Assembly (NCBI GenBank): GCA_000733355.1
Contig: JNVV01000018.1
Location: 534,967-598,966, forward strand
Source of the DNA: Falciphora oryzae
Taxonomy: Eukaryota > Ascomycota > Sordariomycetes > Magnaporthales > Magnaporthaceae
Direction: 5' to 3'
Length of the DNA stretch: 64,000 nt
Part shown: positions 33,098-45,049 of the stretch, piece after piece
Numbering within the stretch: the stretch's first letter is position 1
Layout of the letters: each line of letters begins with the position of its first letter
The notes under the pieces: model-generated
What the model saw: only the letters and a program-made list of their open reading frames with translations
What the model was told of the DNA's origin: nothing
Databases searched by the model: none
Translations under genes and position numbers: made by a program

Positions 33098-34660
33098 TTA
33101 CTTCCGATCGGCCAGCCGCCACATCTTGTCGAACCGGTTTTCCGGGTCGTACCTCGCCTTGAGCTCCCGCAAACGCGCCGCGTTAGGCCCAAACGCCCCC
33201 TCGGCGCTGATTGGCTGGTCCAGGTAGTTCCCATACAGATACTGTGACTCCTCGCCGTTGCTGCCATTCGTCCCGTTCGCCTGATTGCGCTCCGGGAGGT
33301 ACATCTTCTCTGAGATGAAATCGGCGAGCTCCTTCTTGAAGCGGCGCACCTCGGCGTCCTTGGACGCATCCGTCCAGTTCATCACCAGCCCCACGTTGTA
33401 GTACCGCCCCCTGTTGGAGTGCGCCATGGCCGTGGCCGGGACCGAGCAGGCCTTGGCGAAGGGGAAGATCTCGAACCCGAGCACGGTGTTGCGCAGGTCC
33501 TGCGCCCCGCCCGACCCGGCCAGCTCGCCGTCCACGTACGCAAAGAACTTGTCGGCCGCCGCCACGAACGCCCCCGCGTCGATGGGCGCCGTCAGGTGCG
33601 CAACGCCGTGCTGCCACCGCGCCCCGTGCTCCATGAAGTCGTCGAACTGCCGGTTGACCTTCCGGTACGGCATCTCGGCTGCCGCGTTGAGCACTGGCCC
33701 TAACGCCAGCAGCGCCGCGAAAAAGCGCGCGCCCTCGGCCGCCGTGCCGTTGTGGAACACGTACATGGACACGGCCTTGATGCGCTCTCCGTTCGGCGCA
33801 GGCGGCGCGTACCCTGGCGCCAGCATGATGGCCTGGTTGCCGTCCTCGATCTTGAGGTGCTCGTTGACGGCCCCGATGACCTCGACCGCGCGTTCGAACG
33901 GGAACGAGAGGACGCCGCTCCAGACGTTACCTTGCGGGAAGACGCGGCTGGTGAAGCGGGTGGCGACGCCGAAACTGGTGCCGGCACCGCGCACGGCCCA
34001 GAACAGATCCTCATCGCCGCCCTCCTCGTCGGACGCCACCACGACGCGGCCGTCGGCGAGCACCATCTCGACCGAAACGAGGCAGTCTATGGTCAGGCCG
34101 GCACGGCCTGACAGCCACCCGAAGCCGCCGCCGAGGACCAGGCCGCCGACGCCCGTGTGCGCGACCGTGCCTCCCGGCGTCGCGAGGCCGTGCTCCCACG
34201 CCGCGTCGTCGACATCGGACCAGAGGCAGCCGCCCTCGAAGGTGATAGTCTGCGCCGCCGCGTCGACCGAGACGCCACGCATGCGCCGCAGGTCGATCAC
34301 GGCGCCCTCGGGCCCCATGGACGACGTGGACGAGGTCGCGTGCCCGCCGCCGCAGACGTTGAAGGGGATCGAGCTCGAGGTGAGCAGGGTCACCGCCTTG
34401 CTGACCTCCTCAGTTGTTCTAGGGAGGACCACCGCCCCCTGTTTGGCGCGGACAGGGTTTAATCAGCCGCAGCACAAGATGTTGTCAAAGGGAGCACACC
34501 GGTCCCTATTGTATAACGGAAAAATGGTAAGACAAACCGCCCGCTTGACGCACACGGCGCTCCACCGCTTGATGACATCTTCGTAGCCGTCATCTCCCGG
34601 CAGGAGGACACCCCCAGGGAAGGCTTTCTTGAGTGACTCGAAACTCGCCGTAGTCGCCAT
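33098..34660 (-). CDS. BBE-like FAD-dependent oxidoreductase
   Basis: Exons are 34660-34538 and 34438-33098 (intron 99 nt, GTTTGT...AACAG), giving 487 residues. The FAD-binding PCMH domain contains C-G-G-G-H-A-T with the His expected to bind FAD covalently. V-I-D-L-R-R-M and P-G-G-T-V-A-H-T-G-V-G-G-L-V-L-G-G-G-F-G follow. At the second flavin-link position Val replaces Cys, so a single covalent bond is expected. The C-terminal BBE segment has L-Y-G-N-Y-L-D...L-K-A-R-Y-D-P-E-N-R-F. No signal peptide is present, unlike the other FAD oxidase in the window, so it is probably intracellular. A minus-strand TATATAA at about 34738-34745 lies about 80 bp upstream. Relatives include fungal 6-hydroxynicotine-oxidase-like enzymes; substrate unknown. 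Confidence 0.88.
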
Positions 34661-35954
34661 TATGAACGCACTAGAGTGGCACTTCCGTACATAGTGTGCT
34701 TCTTGTCCCGCCCCTCGATACTGTGGGGCCGGCCCTCGTTATATAGGGGGATCGGGACACCGGCCTCCCGACCCCATCCCGCTGCAGCCGACCTCGGCCC
34801 ACTCGCCATTGCAAACGAATCAAGCTCCGGTGAACCGCTTGCCAAGACAGCGAAACCTGGCCCACACATGTTACATATCCCGAGGTTTCCTCTCGCGGGA
34901 GCTGAAGTCATGACATGTCCTCTAGGCCGTGTCGCGTGGGGCGAAATATGCAGGCTATTCCAAAGGAGGTCGTATACGGAGCCAGGCAAGCGCCGACAGT
35001 CTCCGCTTTCCTCCCTGACCTGCCTATCGCCGAGGTGGAACAAGCGATTACTCAGTCGACCCGTCTGGCTTCCCCCTCCGCCATCACTTTGCACCCTTTC
35101 TGTGATGTGTATGATCACTACTCCTCCTCGTGTTCACTAAACATCGGTACCTAGGTTCGAACAGCCAAGGCCAGACCATGCTTGATGATGTCACTTCGCA
35201 ATAATCAAACCCCGACCGGTGGGGATTTTAGAGGAGCGGTCTGGGATGATACCCAAAAGGCACAAATACCCTCCGAGGTCGCCGGGGCAGTGCCGTGCGA
35301 GGATCAAAGGTGACATTGCGTGTAACTCGGAAGACGCTGGAAACAAAGGGGGCCTGGGTAAAGCAACACTGTAATCCTTCGACGCAGTAGCATCCGTTTC
35401 TTTTTCCTTTCCAGGGTGTGTCGCTAACGGATCCTCGAAACCTGTTCGAGTGCGTCTATTAACTAAGCGCAAGTATTCACCGCGAGGCAAAGCATCGTTG
35501 AACACGGGCCTGCATGCTTGCAGCTAAATCTAGACTGGGAGGTTATTTTGACTTTATGCACTGCCTTTTCCCTTTAGTATTTCCGCCGCTGTTATTCTTT
35601 TCGACTCCGTAAATCAGCCGGGCCTTTCTACGTGGTCATTTCCCACCTTTTGTTGAACCCCGCCCCGGGTTTCGAGCTTTTCATGCATGTGTTCAATCGC
35701 AAATTCTGCTTCTGAAAGGTTGTCCTTTTGATATCTCTATATCCATCCGCCAATTATTGCTGCCCTCTAATCCCAAATATGTTCTTGTCACTGGCCCAGC
35801 AGGACACTGAACCTGCTTGGGAGACACGGTACTCCCATTGCCCCGCCCGCTCCTTCTATCCGGAAACACAAGGAAAACTACCTACCCTACTCTATAGAAC
35901 TAGCGGTATACCTCAGGCAATCATTAGACTGCTCACGGCGCGGGTGATACCAAA
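34661..35954. other. Intergenic, about 1.3 kb
   Basis: It lies upstream of the BBE gene and downstream of ALG9. A minus-strand TATA box lies at about 34738-34745. No gene recognised. Confidence 0.55.
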
Positions 35955-37851
35955 TCACCGCTTCTGCCTCAGCAAGCAATGGCGACCCCACTTGCGCCGG
36001 TACCGCTCCGGCACCATCTCCCAGCCCGGCACCCACAGTGCCCGGGCGAGGAAATTGGTCTTGTTTGCGTCCATAAAGGGGACGCACTTGACCACCTCCC
36101 AGTGATCCTCGTCCGCAATGTAGTCGGGCTCGTTCGGCGGCAGCAACTCTGGTTGCCCCACGTGGTGGCTGTACTGCGTGTCCACCAGGAAGTCACATGT
36201 GCGGAGCTCGACATACTTGCCCATGTCCTCCTCGTTGCGATCGTTCATGCCGCTCGGAGTGAGCCACGTGCCGCCCCAGACGCCAAAGCCAATACGGGCT
36301 TCGGAGAACTCCCCGGGTAGTAGGCCGCGGAACTCGGACCGGACAAACTTGGCGTGCATCTCGCGAGGCAGGAAGTACGATGTCGGGAAGCGGTACCACT
36401 CCTTGCCGAAGCACACGAAGTCCCCGTTGCCTCCCAGCGGCTTTTCACCAGCAGTACCCACAGCTAGGGGTTTGTAGATCTGGAGGGGAGCAGAGTAGGC
36501 CGAGTGGATGCCCAGAATGCGAGCCAGAGACACATCGAGTGAGAGGATAACGCCAAAGGCGAGCAAGGCGAGTTTGATCTTGGCGGGGATCATGCCAATC
36601 AGCTTGTTGGGGTTTGCGTTTCCCAAGGCCGTGACCAGAATGTGGAAGGATATGGCGGCATTCAGGGCCAGGAATGGGTACGCGGGATACATGAAGCGCT
36701 CCTCCTTGTGCGGCTGTAGGGTGAAGATGGCTAGCCACATATAGAAGGGAGTCATGAAAACGAGAGAGCGCATCCCGGACCGGAAGTCGTGGCCGGAGGG
36801 AACGATGAGGCCGCGGATGACGAAGAGTGGAAGCGAGAGGAGCGCGAGAACGAGCCAGATGTTGAAGTTCAACGCGAGATTCTTGAAGTAGAAGGTCCAT
36901 GGCTCAGTGCCATAGAGGTTTGGACCTCCGCTCGAGGAGAAGATGTTGTACTTGACGATATTCCAAGGCACAATTTCGAACTTCCGGTAAAAGAAAGCGT
37001 TGATGGCGGTATCAAAGACCTGCGGAAAGACGATGGTACGGTGGTTAGTTCAGCCCCCGAAATAGCACACAGTTCAATAGATGCCCACTTACGACGAGAA
37101 GTAGCGCAGCAACGACGCCCCTGCCAACCCGGACAAAACACTCGAACTTCCGCTCGCCATCGGCGAAAAAGGCGAAGAAGATGTCCTCAGCCACGAAAGG
37201 CGCGCACAGGGCGGCAGCGAAAGGCCAACCGATGACGCCGCCGAGGGCGAACCAGAAGATGCCCTGAGACGTCTTCAGTCCGCCCCGCCAGTGCACAAAG
37301 GCGGCAGCCCCCAGCATGGACGCATACATGGCGAAGCTCGAGGGTAGGTAGGCGGTGGCGGCGTGGAAGTTGCCGGGGCTCGTGGCAAGGGCCAGGATGA
37401 ACCAGGTGCCAGTGCGAGGGGAGATGGTCAGGCTGACGGCCCTGTACATCAAGGTCTGGCAGAGGGCGCAGACGAAGGCCATGACGTAGCGGACGAAGTA
37501 GAACTCGCCGACCTTGGTGGACTGGGGCAGGATGCGGCGCAGGTTGGCCACGACGGCGTGGAGCGAGACGTACAGCCAGCTGCGGATCGAGAAGTCGGGA
37601 GAGTACTCCCAGGTCTGCAGGCCGTAGCCATGGCTGAGGTAGTGCGTGGGCTCCCAGTAGTTGAAGGTCTCGTCGCAGTCTTGAATAGGGGCGAAGAGGG
37701 CCGACACGAGGTTCGCGACGAGGAAAATGTAGAAGGCCGAAATCGGCTCGATCGCGTACGGGCTTGGCGGGGTCCTGGTGGACACGCAGGGAGATGATGT
37801 CAGTTCATTCCTTCGCTTGCTGGTGCCGGGCAGCGCAAGGGCCGCGGCCAA
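35955..37851 (-). CDS. ALG9: ALG9, dolichyl-P-Man:Man6/Man8GlcNAc2-PP-Dol alpha-1,2-mannosyltransferase (GT22)
   Basis: Exons are 37851-37093 and 37019-35955 (intron 73 nt, GTAAGT...CCGCAG), giving 607 residues. The luminal loop after membrane segment 1 has D-C-D-E-T-F-N-Y-W-E-P (residues 58-68), the GT22 signature with catalytic acidic residues. F-E-I-V-P-W-N-I-V-K-Y-N-I-F and E-P-W-T-F-Y follow, then F-M-T-P-F-Y-M-W and H-K-E-E-R-F-M-Y-P. About ten hydrophobic segments follow one another. The enzyme adds two alpha-1,2-mannoses to the lipid-linked N-glycan precursor in the ER lumen. Length fits fungal ALG9. It shares a 572-bp divergent promoter with NAF1. Confidence 0.93.
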
Positions 37852-38423
37852 GGGAGAGGCGGGTGGCTGAATGTGCGCCTACTTCTTCTTCGCGTGGGAG
37901 GCTTCCGGGTGGACAAACTCCTTGCGTTTTGGCGCTTCTTTTGGAGGCATCGTGGGCGTGCAATGGGGAGCGACTCAGTCGGTCTTGGGCCTTGGACACA
38001 GGTGCGCCTGGAAAAAGAGGCGCCAGATTTCCAAAGCTCGAGATGGACAGCTCCAGGGGGTTGCAGGGGTGGGAAGTTGCCGCTGGACGTTTATTGGAGA
38101 ATTATAGATCCTGTGGGGGTCATTGGTGCGGACAGAAAAGGGTCCCCGCATAGAATTTCTTATCTTATCGCAGCCAAAAGCGAGGAGAAAAAAAAAGATT
38201 CAATGGCGGAAGGCGCGTCCCATGTTTGGGTCGTCCAGTCCTTGCTGTCGAACAGAATTGCAGATTAGGATATTCAACCTGCCCACCCTTCGAGCGACAG
38301 GATCAAGTTAAAAATTTTCCTACGCGACGGTGTCCTCGAAAAGCAGACTTCCCGCGACTCCTTCGCGCCGATACATCTCAACCCCCGACGCTCGAATTCC
38401 TCCGGTCCGCTATTTTTATCGCC
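37852..38423. promoter_or_regulatory. Divergent promoter between ALG9 and NAF1
   Basis: The 572 bp between two start codons facing away from each other have no clear TATA box on either side, as expected for housekeeping genes. Short frames inside have no coding support. Confidence 0.6.
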
Positions 38424-40484
38424 ATGTCGGGCGGGTTCGTCATTCCCGGGCTTGGCCATGCGAAGCCGAACGAGAAGTTGCCGGCAAACAGTTTTGCCCC
38501 AGATGTCCTAGCTGCCGCCGCAAGCTTGGGGCATAGAGCCACAACTCAAGAGGCCGCTGCCACCACGACACCTTCGGGACCGACAGGCGACCAGTCGGAT
38601 AAGGGTGCAGTTCAAGATATGGATACATCAGGAGCAGGACAGGTGCTGGGGAAAGATGCAAAGACCGGTTATTTGGACGCTATGGATGTGGATCAGATGA
38701 CGGAGGCGTCCACGACCACCGTTACGGAGCCGGTTGCCGTGGCCGGGTCTACAACGAGCGAGGCAACGACCGTCACCGAGACCGCTGGTGACGCTTCCGA
38801 TTCTCATACTACAGATGCCCTCGACGCAGCCATTCTCGCGATGGCGCGGCCAAACGGTGAGGCACACGGACACGCCGCAACGGTCCCAGGCACCTCTCAA
38901 CCAGAAGAGCAGCCAACTGGACAACCGTCCGCCGAGCAACAAGGAGCGGGTGCTGAATGGGAGGCTGACTCCTCGCCGTATGAGTCTTCCAGTGATTCAA
39001 GCAGCTCGGATGACTCAGATGACGACTCGGACGTTGAGGTTATGGGCCTCGACGAGACTGTCAGGATGCTGATGGCGGGTGCGGATGGCTCCGACGACGA
39101 GGGCGACGGTGGCGACAAGGCTGGCAAAGGCGCCCAGGTGCGCAGCAAGAACGAGTTGCCCGACTGGATCCCGCCTAAACCGGAGGCTCTCGCCGGTGAT
39201 GCTGTGATCGAGCAGCTGGGCACCGTTACCACGATTGTGGGAACGCAGATCCTCATCACCTCGGGTGAGGATGGCGAGGAGAAGGTGCTGGATATTGAGA
39301 CGCCTGTGTGTCGCGCCGATAGGTCTGTGATCGCAGCCATCGCCGACGTGATTGGCAATGTGCTCCAGCCAATGTACATCCTCAGATTCGCTACACCCGA
39401 GGAAGTGGCGAAGGAGGAACTCAAGACCGGGGATGTGCTTTACTACCCGCCGGGTCGGGCCCAGGTTGTGCTGACGCGCCCCCTTCGCAGCCAAAAGGGC
39501 TACGACGCCAGCAACTTGCACGACGAGGAGCTGCCGACGGAGGAGATGGAGTTTTCGGACGACGAGCGCGAGCAGGCGCACAAGCGTGAGCTCAAGCTGA
39601 AGAAGCGCGGCAACCGTGGCCGCGGCGGCAGTGGTGCTGGTGGTGGTAATCCGAGAGACGGCGGCCGTCCCGGTTCCTCGGCTAGCGCCATGACCGGCGC
39701 GGGCGACGTGGGCCTCAAGTACGATGACGACGACGACGACGATGGGCCGTACAAGCCTTTGACGAGGCCTGCTAACTTTGGGATGGGCGCGCCGCCATCG
39801 CGCGAGGAGACGCTCGCGACCGGTCACAGGCCGCCTTTCAACCATGGCCACCGGGGAAATAGGGATCACTTCCGCGGTGGCGGACGTGGAGGCAACCGTG
39901 GCGGACGAGGCGGGTTCCGCGGAGGAAGGGGTGGTGGCGGTGGCTTCTCCGACGGACACTCCCAGCGCCAGCAGCCTCGTTTCCAGCACCAGCAACAGTC
40001 TCAGTCGCAGCAACATCAATCCCAGCAGCAGCATCAACCTCAGCAGCAGCATCAACCTCAGCAGCAGCATCAACCTCAGCGGCAGCACCAACCTCAGCAG
40101 CAGCAACAGGCGCCGCAGCCGACGCCGGGCGCACCTCAGTGGAACTTTCCTCCTCCGCCACCGTTGCCGTTCGCGCCGCCTCAGACGGCACAGCCTGGTG
40201 CGGCCCCGTTCGCCTTCCCGACATTCCCTCAGCCGTCCAATGCATATGGAGTGCCCGCACCTGTAGCCACTGGGCAATTTCCTCCCCCGCCTATCCCACC
40301 CCCCGTTGCGGGCCAGCCTCCAGCGAACTGGCAGGCGATGAGTGTGCTTTACGCTAATCCGACTTTCGTCCGGGCGCTGAGGGACGCCGCGCAAATTCAG
40401 CAGCAGCAGCAACAACAGCAGCAGCAGGGCCAGGGTCAAGGTCAAGGTCAAGGTCAGCCGTACAATCAGCCGGGTTGGGAATAG
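38424..40484 (+). CDS. NAF1: H/ACA snoRNP assembly factor NAF1
   Basis: Single exon, 686 residues from the ATG at 38424 (M-S-G-G-F-V-I-P-G-L). The frame is open upstream, but that part lacks coding character. Residues 1-200 are acidic and disordered, with a Ser/Asp-rich stretch before D-V-E-V-M-G-L-D-E-T. The Gar1-like core follows I-P-P-K-P-E-A-L (about 250-350): G-T-V-T-T-I-V, I-G-N-V-L-Q-P-M-Y, G-D-V-L-Y-Y-P-P. A basic K-K-R-G-N-R-G-R-G-G block, an RGG-rich segment and a long Gln/Pro/His-rich tail follow. NAF1 brings Cbf5-containing H/ACA particles together in the nucleus and is later replaced by Gar1. Confidence 0.92.
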   Translation: MSGGFVIPGLGHAKPNEKLPANSFAPDVLAAAASLGHRATTQEAAATTTPSGPTGDQSDKGAVQDMDTSGAGQVLGKDAKTGYLDAMDVDQMTEASTTTVTEPVAVAGSTTSEATTVTETAGDASDSHTTDALDAAILAMARPNGEAHGHAATVPGTSQPEEQPTGQPSAEQQGAGAEWEADSSPYESSSDSSSSDDSDDDSDVEVMGLDETVRMLMAGADGSDDEGDGGDKAGKGAQVRSKNELPDWIPPKPEALAGDAVIEQLGTVTTIVGTQILITSGEDGEEKVLDIETPVCRADRSVIAAIADVIGNVLQPMYILRFATPEEVAKEELKTGDVLYYPPGRAQVVLTRPLRSQKGYDASNLHDEELPTEEMEFSDDEREQAHKRELKLKKRGNRGRGGSGAGGGNPRDGGRPGSSASAMTGAGDVGLKYDDDDDDDGPYKPLTRPANFGMGAPPSREETLATGHRPPFNHGHRGNRDHFRGGGRGGNRGGRGGFRGGRGGGGGFSDGHSQRQQPRFQHQQQSQSQQHQSQQQHQPQQQHQPQQQHQPQRQHQPQQQQQAPQPTPGAPQWNFPPPPPLPFAPPQTAQPGAAPFAFPTFPQPSNAYGVPAPVATGQFPPPPIPPPVAGQPPANWQAMSVLYANPTFVRALRDAAQIQQQQQQQQQQGQGQGQGQGQPYNQPGWE
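39975..40115 (+). repeat. Tandem repeat encoding H-Q-P-Q-Q-Q units in NAF1
   Basis: An 18-bp unit (CATCAACCTCAGCAGCAG) is repeated about five times with minor changes. It encodes part of the disordered tail. A second short Q run follows near 40399-40427. Confidence 0.85.
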
Positions 40485-43400
40485 AATCACCAGTAAAGAG
40501 GAAGAGGAACAACCCTGGCTGTCGAGTGTGAATATTGAGAGTCGGAACTATCGAACTCTTGAATTGCAGGCACGGGAAGGATTCTGGATTTCTGCACGCT
40601 GGGATAGCGTGAAGATACCCATGTTGGAAACCACTACGCAAGTGATCCCGCGGATTGTGGCGTCGTGGCGGGGCTTTTGTTGCTTCATATTGCCCCTGGC
40701 CTCGCACCATACTCATTCCGCTGCGACGTGGCTGAATCGCCCGTCTTGCACGTCTTGTGATCGATCACAGGACTAAACGCGTTGTGTTGATGAGGTGTCT
40801 CCAGAGGCGTATCTAGTATGGCAAGGATGAACTCATCCCGTCGCCTGCGCGTATCGCGCGCCCAGCCTCCTAGAATCTCGTGGAGATTCCACGAACATCG
40901 CCATGACTGTAAGGTTACCGTGTCAGTCGTGTTACCCTTCAAGATCGTTGCTTTTGTGCCCTTTTGGTTCCTCTGTCTTGATTCATGTGTCTTGGCAAGC
41001 CTGGCTCCTGCGTCCTTGCTCATAATGTGAATGATACGCAGCTACCCCAACTACTCCCCGACCTCGCTACCTCTTTGCCGAAGGTCCCGGCGGCGATCAC
41101 TGTACAGATTCTGTCGTCATCGCAATTCACTTCTCTCGCTTTTGATCCGGGCAAACGGCCTTGTCGATGTCTCATGTATGGCAATCACGTCTGCATTTGG
41201 TGTTTGGCATTCATCAAGTCAGTGCTGGTGGGGTTGTGTCCAGGGTGCCGGCCACCAGCTTTTCGCTTCTCTCTCACGCTTTCACCTGATCTGCATTCGT
41301 CGCGAGTCGGCATCTGCAAAGTCGTGTCCGGGTCGGCGTGATCAGAGCGAGAAGGTCAGTGTGCTCCGCGGCGGGACGCGCGCAAGAGGGTTCGGACGAC
41401 GATCGTCATCTGATAGCACCGTTGGCGCGTTTCAGAATGGCGGCTGCGCGGGAAGAGCGGGAGTTGTTTGGTTGGCAGCTCGGGCCTGGCTGGCCGAAGC
41501 AGGCAAATGATTGGCGCCGAGGAAAACGAAACGAAACTGGAAGTGGCAGTCAGTTCAATCACTGTGTGATTGTGTTTTCTCCGGCACACAGTGGCCGATC
41601 ATTTTGTGAACAGGCCCGACTCGAGCGAGGCAAAAGTAGGGCTTTCCATCATTGTTTTCTTGGCTTTCTTCCATTGCGAGGGGCGGCGGGCTGGGGGAGC
41701 TTTGGGCATCGAAAAAGTCCCGCCGCCAGCCCGCAGTCAAGATTCGATATTCGGGCTCACCAAAACCAAACCCAATAGATTGATTGCGTGCAGTTCGCCT
41801 AGGTAGACCCTCGACCAGTCCCCAGAAAACCAAAGGTGCCATTCGGGAGCAAAGAAGACACACGAAAAAAAAAAAAAAAAAAAAAAAAAAAACATGGGCG
41901 AAGTCGATCAATAAACCCACCGAGGTGGTCGAGCAACCGTGCTGGTCTCCGTTTTCGTGCAGCCTTCGGCCTCCAGTCCCAGCCCCCCTCCAGCCTTTTT
42001 CAGCTGGGTGATCGCCAGGTCCTGCCCAAGCGTCTGGGCACAGCCGGGGAAGTGAGCCTAGTTGTGAAGGTGAAGCCATTTGTGAAAACCGCGGAGACGA
42101 CATTGAAGAGCACAAGCAGCGACTGCCGCAAAAACCAAACGGGCGCGATGAGCACACGGCAACCACCAACACAGACGCACAAGGTGAGGTGATGGGAGAC
42201 GAGGGGGAGGACGACGAAAGCGGCGGCACCCCTGTCAACCACAATCTCGCTTATTGGGCCGACGTAATACTGTGCCACCGGCGGGTATCCACCCTGCCTG
42301 ATCCGGCCAATTAGACAACGTGTGCCCCTGGAAATGGTGCCGAGAAGAAAAGCTCCCCGCCCGATCCCCGGCGGGCCTCCAGGGCGCAGCACGAGGGGCT
42401 CGGATCTGCAAGGAACAATCCGACGGCCCAGTCTGCCCAACAGCCGTGTGCCGGGTCGCAGGCGGCACGACGATTGGCCTCGGACAGCGTTTGCGGCTTT
42501 TTGAAACTGTTTGCCATCGGCTGTGTAGGCACTCAAGTTTTTGACTGGATACAGGCCTCCTCCCGTGTGATGTCGTGGTTCCTGTCTTTGCGATCCCACG
42601 GTCGGGTAGTATTGATGCTCGGGGAGACCGTTACCCAGTCAGTCAAATTGCCCACGATTTGGCGACAGTGATTTCCCTCAGTTTGGTGGTGCCAGCTTAG
42701 GCGGCGGGTTGTATCCATTTCTGAGCCAGTGTTCAAATGAGGAAAATGAACAAAATGGCGTGGGGCAGCGCGAGCGGTCATCCCTGTACATCTTTGCACG
42801 ATACTTTTAGCAACCCCCTGCGCGTGGTGGCACTGTGCGCCCGTCGCTGCCTGTGCTGTGCCTGCCCTGCCCCTTGCAGCACACATGGACGCAAGCTCAA
42901 TTGGGAGCAACACGCGCACAACCTACCTAGCCGTGGGCTGGGATGTGGGTGTGGACCCCTGGTCCCGGTGGACCGTTCGAGCTTGGCCGTCTGCCTCCTG
43001 CGACTGCAAGAACGTCTCCCAGCCAGTCGCTCCCGCCTTCTTTCTTCTTCTTCACACTCGCTCCCACCCCAGGCGACTGCCATTGTTGTCCGTGTGCGGC
43101 ATCATTGCGAGCAGCTCGTGGTAGATTTTCCCTTTCTACCGTCCATTCTCTTTCAAAGTCTGCTCTCGCCAGCAGCCACTGGGTTATTTCGGTTTCCCTT
43201 TCATTCCTTTTTTGTTTGTGCAAACAAACAATCATCTGCGGTGTTGACGCCGAATCCAGAAGCGTTGTCACTCGCCACACTCTTTTTAGGCGAACTTTTT
43301 GAGACGTCGGCGTCCAGCATTCCTGTTCTTAGGCACATACCACAATACCCGCGAGTTTTTGTTTGCGACCGACTTCGATCCGATAGATATCTGTCTCGCA

Positions 43401-43485
43401 CAACCGAGCGCCACATCGCGACCAAAACATCACTGTCGATTAGCCCGCATTCCAGTGAGAGAACGAACAGACGAGCATTTCCAAA
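40485..43485. other. Intergenic, about 3 kb, the longest gene-free stretch
   Basis: Several open frames of 100-265 residues overlap on both strands, none with a domain or steady coding bias. A 28-nt A run lies at 41865-41892. The last 400 bp are C/T-rich and probably form the 5' UTR of the SH3 membrane protein gene; a non-coding transcript cannot be excluded. Confidence 0.5.
41865..41892 (+). repeat. Poly(A) tract, 28 nt
   Basis: An A run flanked by ACACACG on the left and CATGGG on the right. The same flanks surround the tract at 49589. Confidence 0.95.
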
Positions 43486-45049
43486 ATGCACAACAACAGG
43501 CACATGCAGCGCCACAGGCTGCACCGTGAGCTGAAGAGGACAGTCGCGGAGGAAGTGATTGTCCAGTTGGACAAGAGGCAAAACGGGTGGGACCGGTTCA
43601 CCGACGGCTTCAAGAGCGTCATCTCCGATATCAAGGCCCCTTTCGCTGCCCCCAAGACCAGCGAAACGCCTTCGCCGACTCGAGGCTCAGCTCCTACCCA
43701 ACGTCCGCAGCCAAAAGATGAGGACGATGACGATGATGATGCCAAGGTGACCAAGCCGGCCCCAAAGCCCACCACAACGCCCGCACCGGCCCAGAAGACT
43801 CCAACAACACTCAACAGGGCCGTCACATCCTCGAGCGTTCAACAACGGTCCAGTGTTGGTCTGCCGGCATCGGTTGTGCCTACGGCCACCAATGACCCCC
43901 TTCCTGAGACCGGTCTGGCGTTTGCGACCGACAAGCCAACGCTGTCGTCTGTGCCGCTTGATACCCCCACCACCTCTCTCTCCCCCGCCCAGACCTCGGC
44001 TGCCGCCGCCGCCGCGGACGCGCAGAGGGCCGAGCAGGAGGCGAACAGCACCGCAGCCAAGGCTGGAATCGCCTTTGGCGTTATCGGTGGTGTCCTTGTT
44101 GTGTTTATGGTCATCTGGTTCATCATCAAGCAGCGCAAGGATCAACTGGAGCGCCAGCGCCTCGACGACGAGCGCTTCAACGACGAGAAGTTCAACCGTG
44201 AATTTGCCAGCCAGAGCTCCTCTAACGCACCCGTCGCGCCCCTCGCCGCTGGTGCCATCGCAACCGACAGACCCAGAACCGGCAACAGCAACGAAGAGAA
44301 ACAGCTTCCTGTCTTCCCCAAGAACACCGACAACGCATGGGAAAGGCCAACAACCGGCAATAGCACGCACCCGTCCAACCCCTTTGGAAACCACGCCGAG
44401 ACCCTTGACCGCCCTGTCAGCCCGCTCTCTGATATCGGCGTCGCTACGAGCACAGCTCCCGTTTCGCCCGTCCTGAGTGGCGCTGTCCCTGCCGCTGCCG
44501 TCGTTGGGGGCGCCATTGCTGGTGCGGCTGCTGCAGGCGCTCTCACGCGGAAGGCATCGCTGCGAAAGGATCTCCCCCGCCCGCCTGACCTGACGCTCGA
44601 CACCCCCGCGGCTGTTCCCATGGCGGCGCAGCAGCCTGGTGCCTCATCGCCCGGTGGCGCTGCCATCGCCGCCGCCGGTGGACCACCCACTTCTGCCGTT
44701 CACCGCGTCCAGCTCGACTTCCAGCCCACGATGGAGGATGAGCTGGAGCTCAAGGCCGGAGAGCTAGTCCGGCTACTGTTTGAATATGACGACGGCTGGG
44801 TAAGTTCACTGTTTCGGCCCTGGAGGAATATCTGGGTGAAAGAATCATCACGTCCCTTGCTAACACTATCTCCAGGCTCTGTGCATCCGTCTCGACCGCT
44901 CCAAGCAGGGCGTTGTGCCGAGGACTTGCCTCTCAGCCCGCCCCGTCAAGCCCCGTCCCGGTCCCGGGAGGCCAGGACCGCAACAACAACCCATGAGCCG
45001 CGGCCCAGGCTCCATCGAGCGCAAGCCCGTCCCAGGCCAGGCTTACTGA
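43486..45049 (+). CDS. Single-pass membrane protein with C-terminal SH3 domain
   Basis: Exons are 43486-44799 and 44876-45049 (intron 76 nt, GTAAGT...CTCCAG), giving 495 residues. The N-terminus is His/Arg-rich with a dibasic K-R at 30-31. A long Thr/Pro/Ser-rich presumably extracellular region follows (with an Asp run near 80). One membrane segment lies at about 193-216 (A-G-I-A-F-G-V-I-G-G-V-L-V-V-F). Then come charged R-Q-R-L-D-D-E-R-F repeats, a disordered Ala/Pro-rich region, and an SH3 domain at 405-475. The SH3 core is H-R-V-Q-L-D-F-Q-P, E-L-E-L-K-A-G-E-L-V and D-D-G-W-A-L-C-I-R, split by the intron. The layout matches fungal wall-stress or polarity-linked SH3 membrane proteins; no specific role is known. 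Confidence 0.85.

Noticed and set aside
33414..34586. 390-residue plus-strand open frame
   Set aside because: Antisense of the BBE-like oxidase, low-complexity Pro/Ala/Thr composition.
39015..40490. 491-residue minus-strand open frame rich in Leu/Arg
   Set aside because: Antisense of NAF1; Leu runs mirror the Gln repeats.
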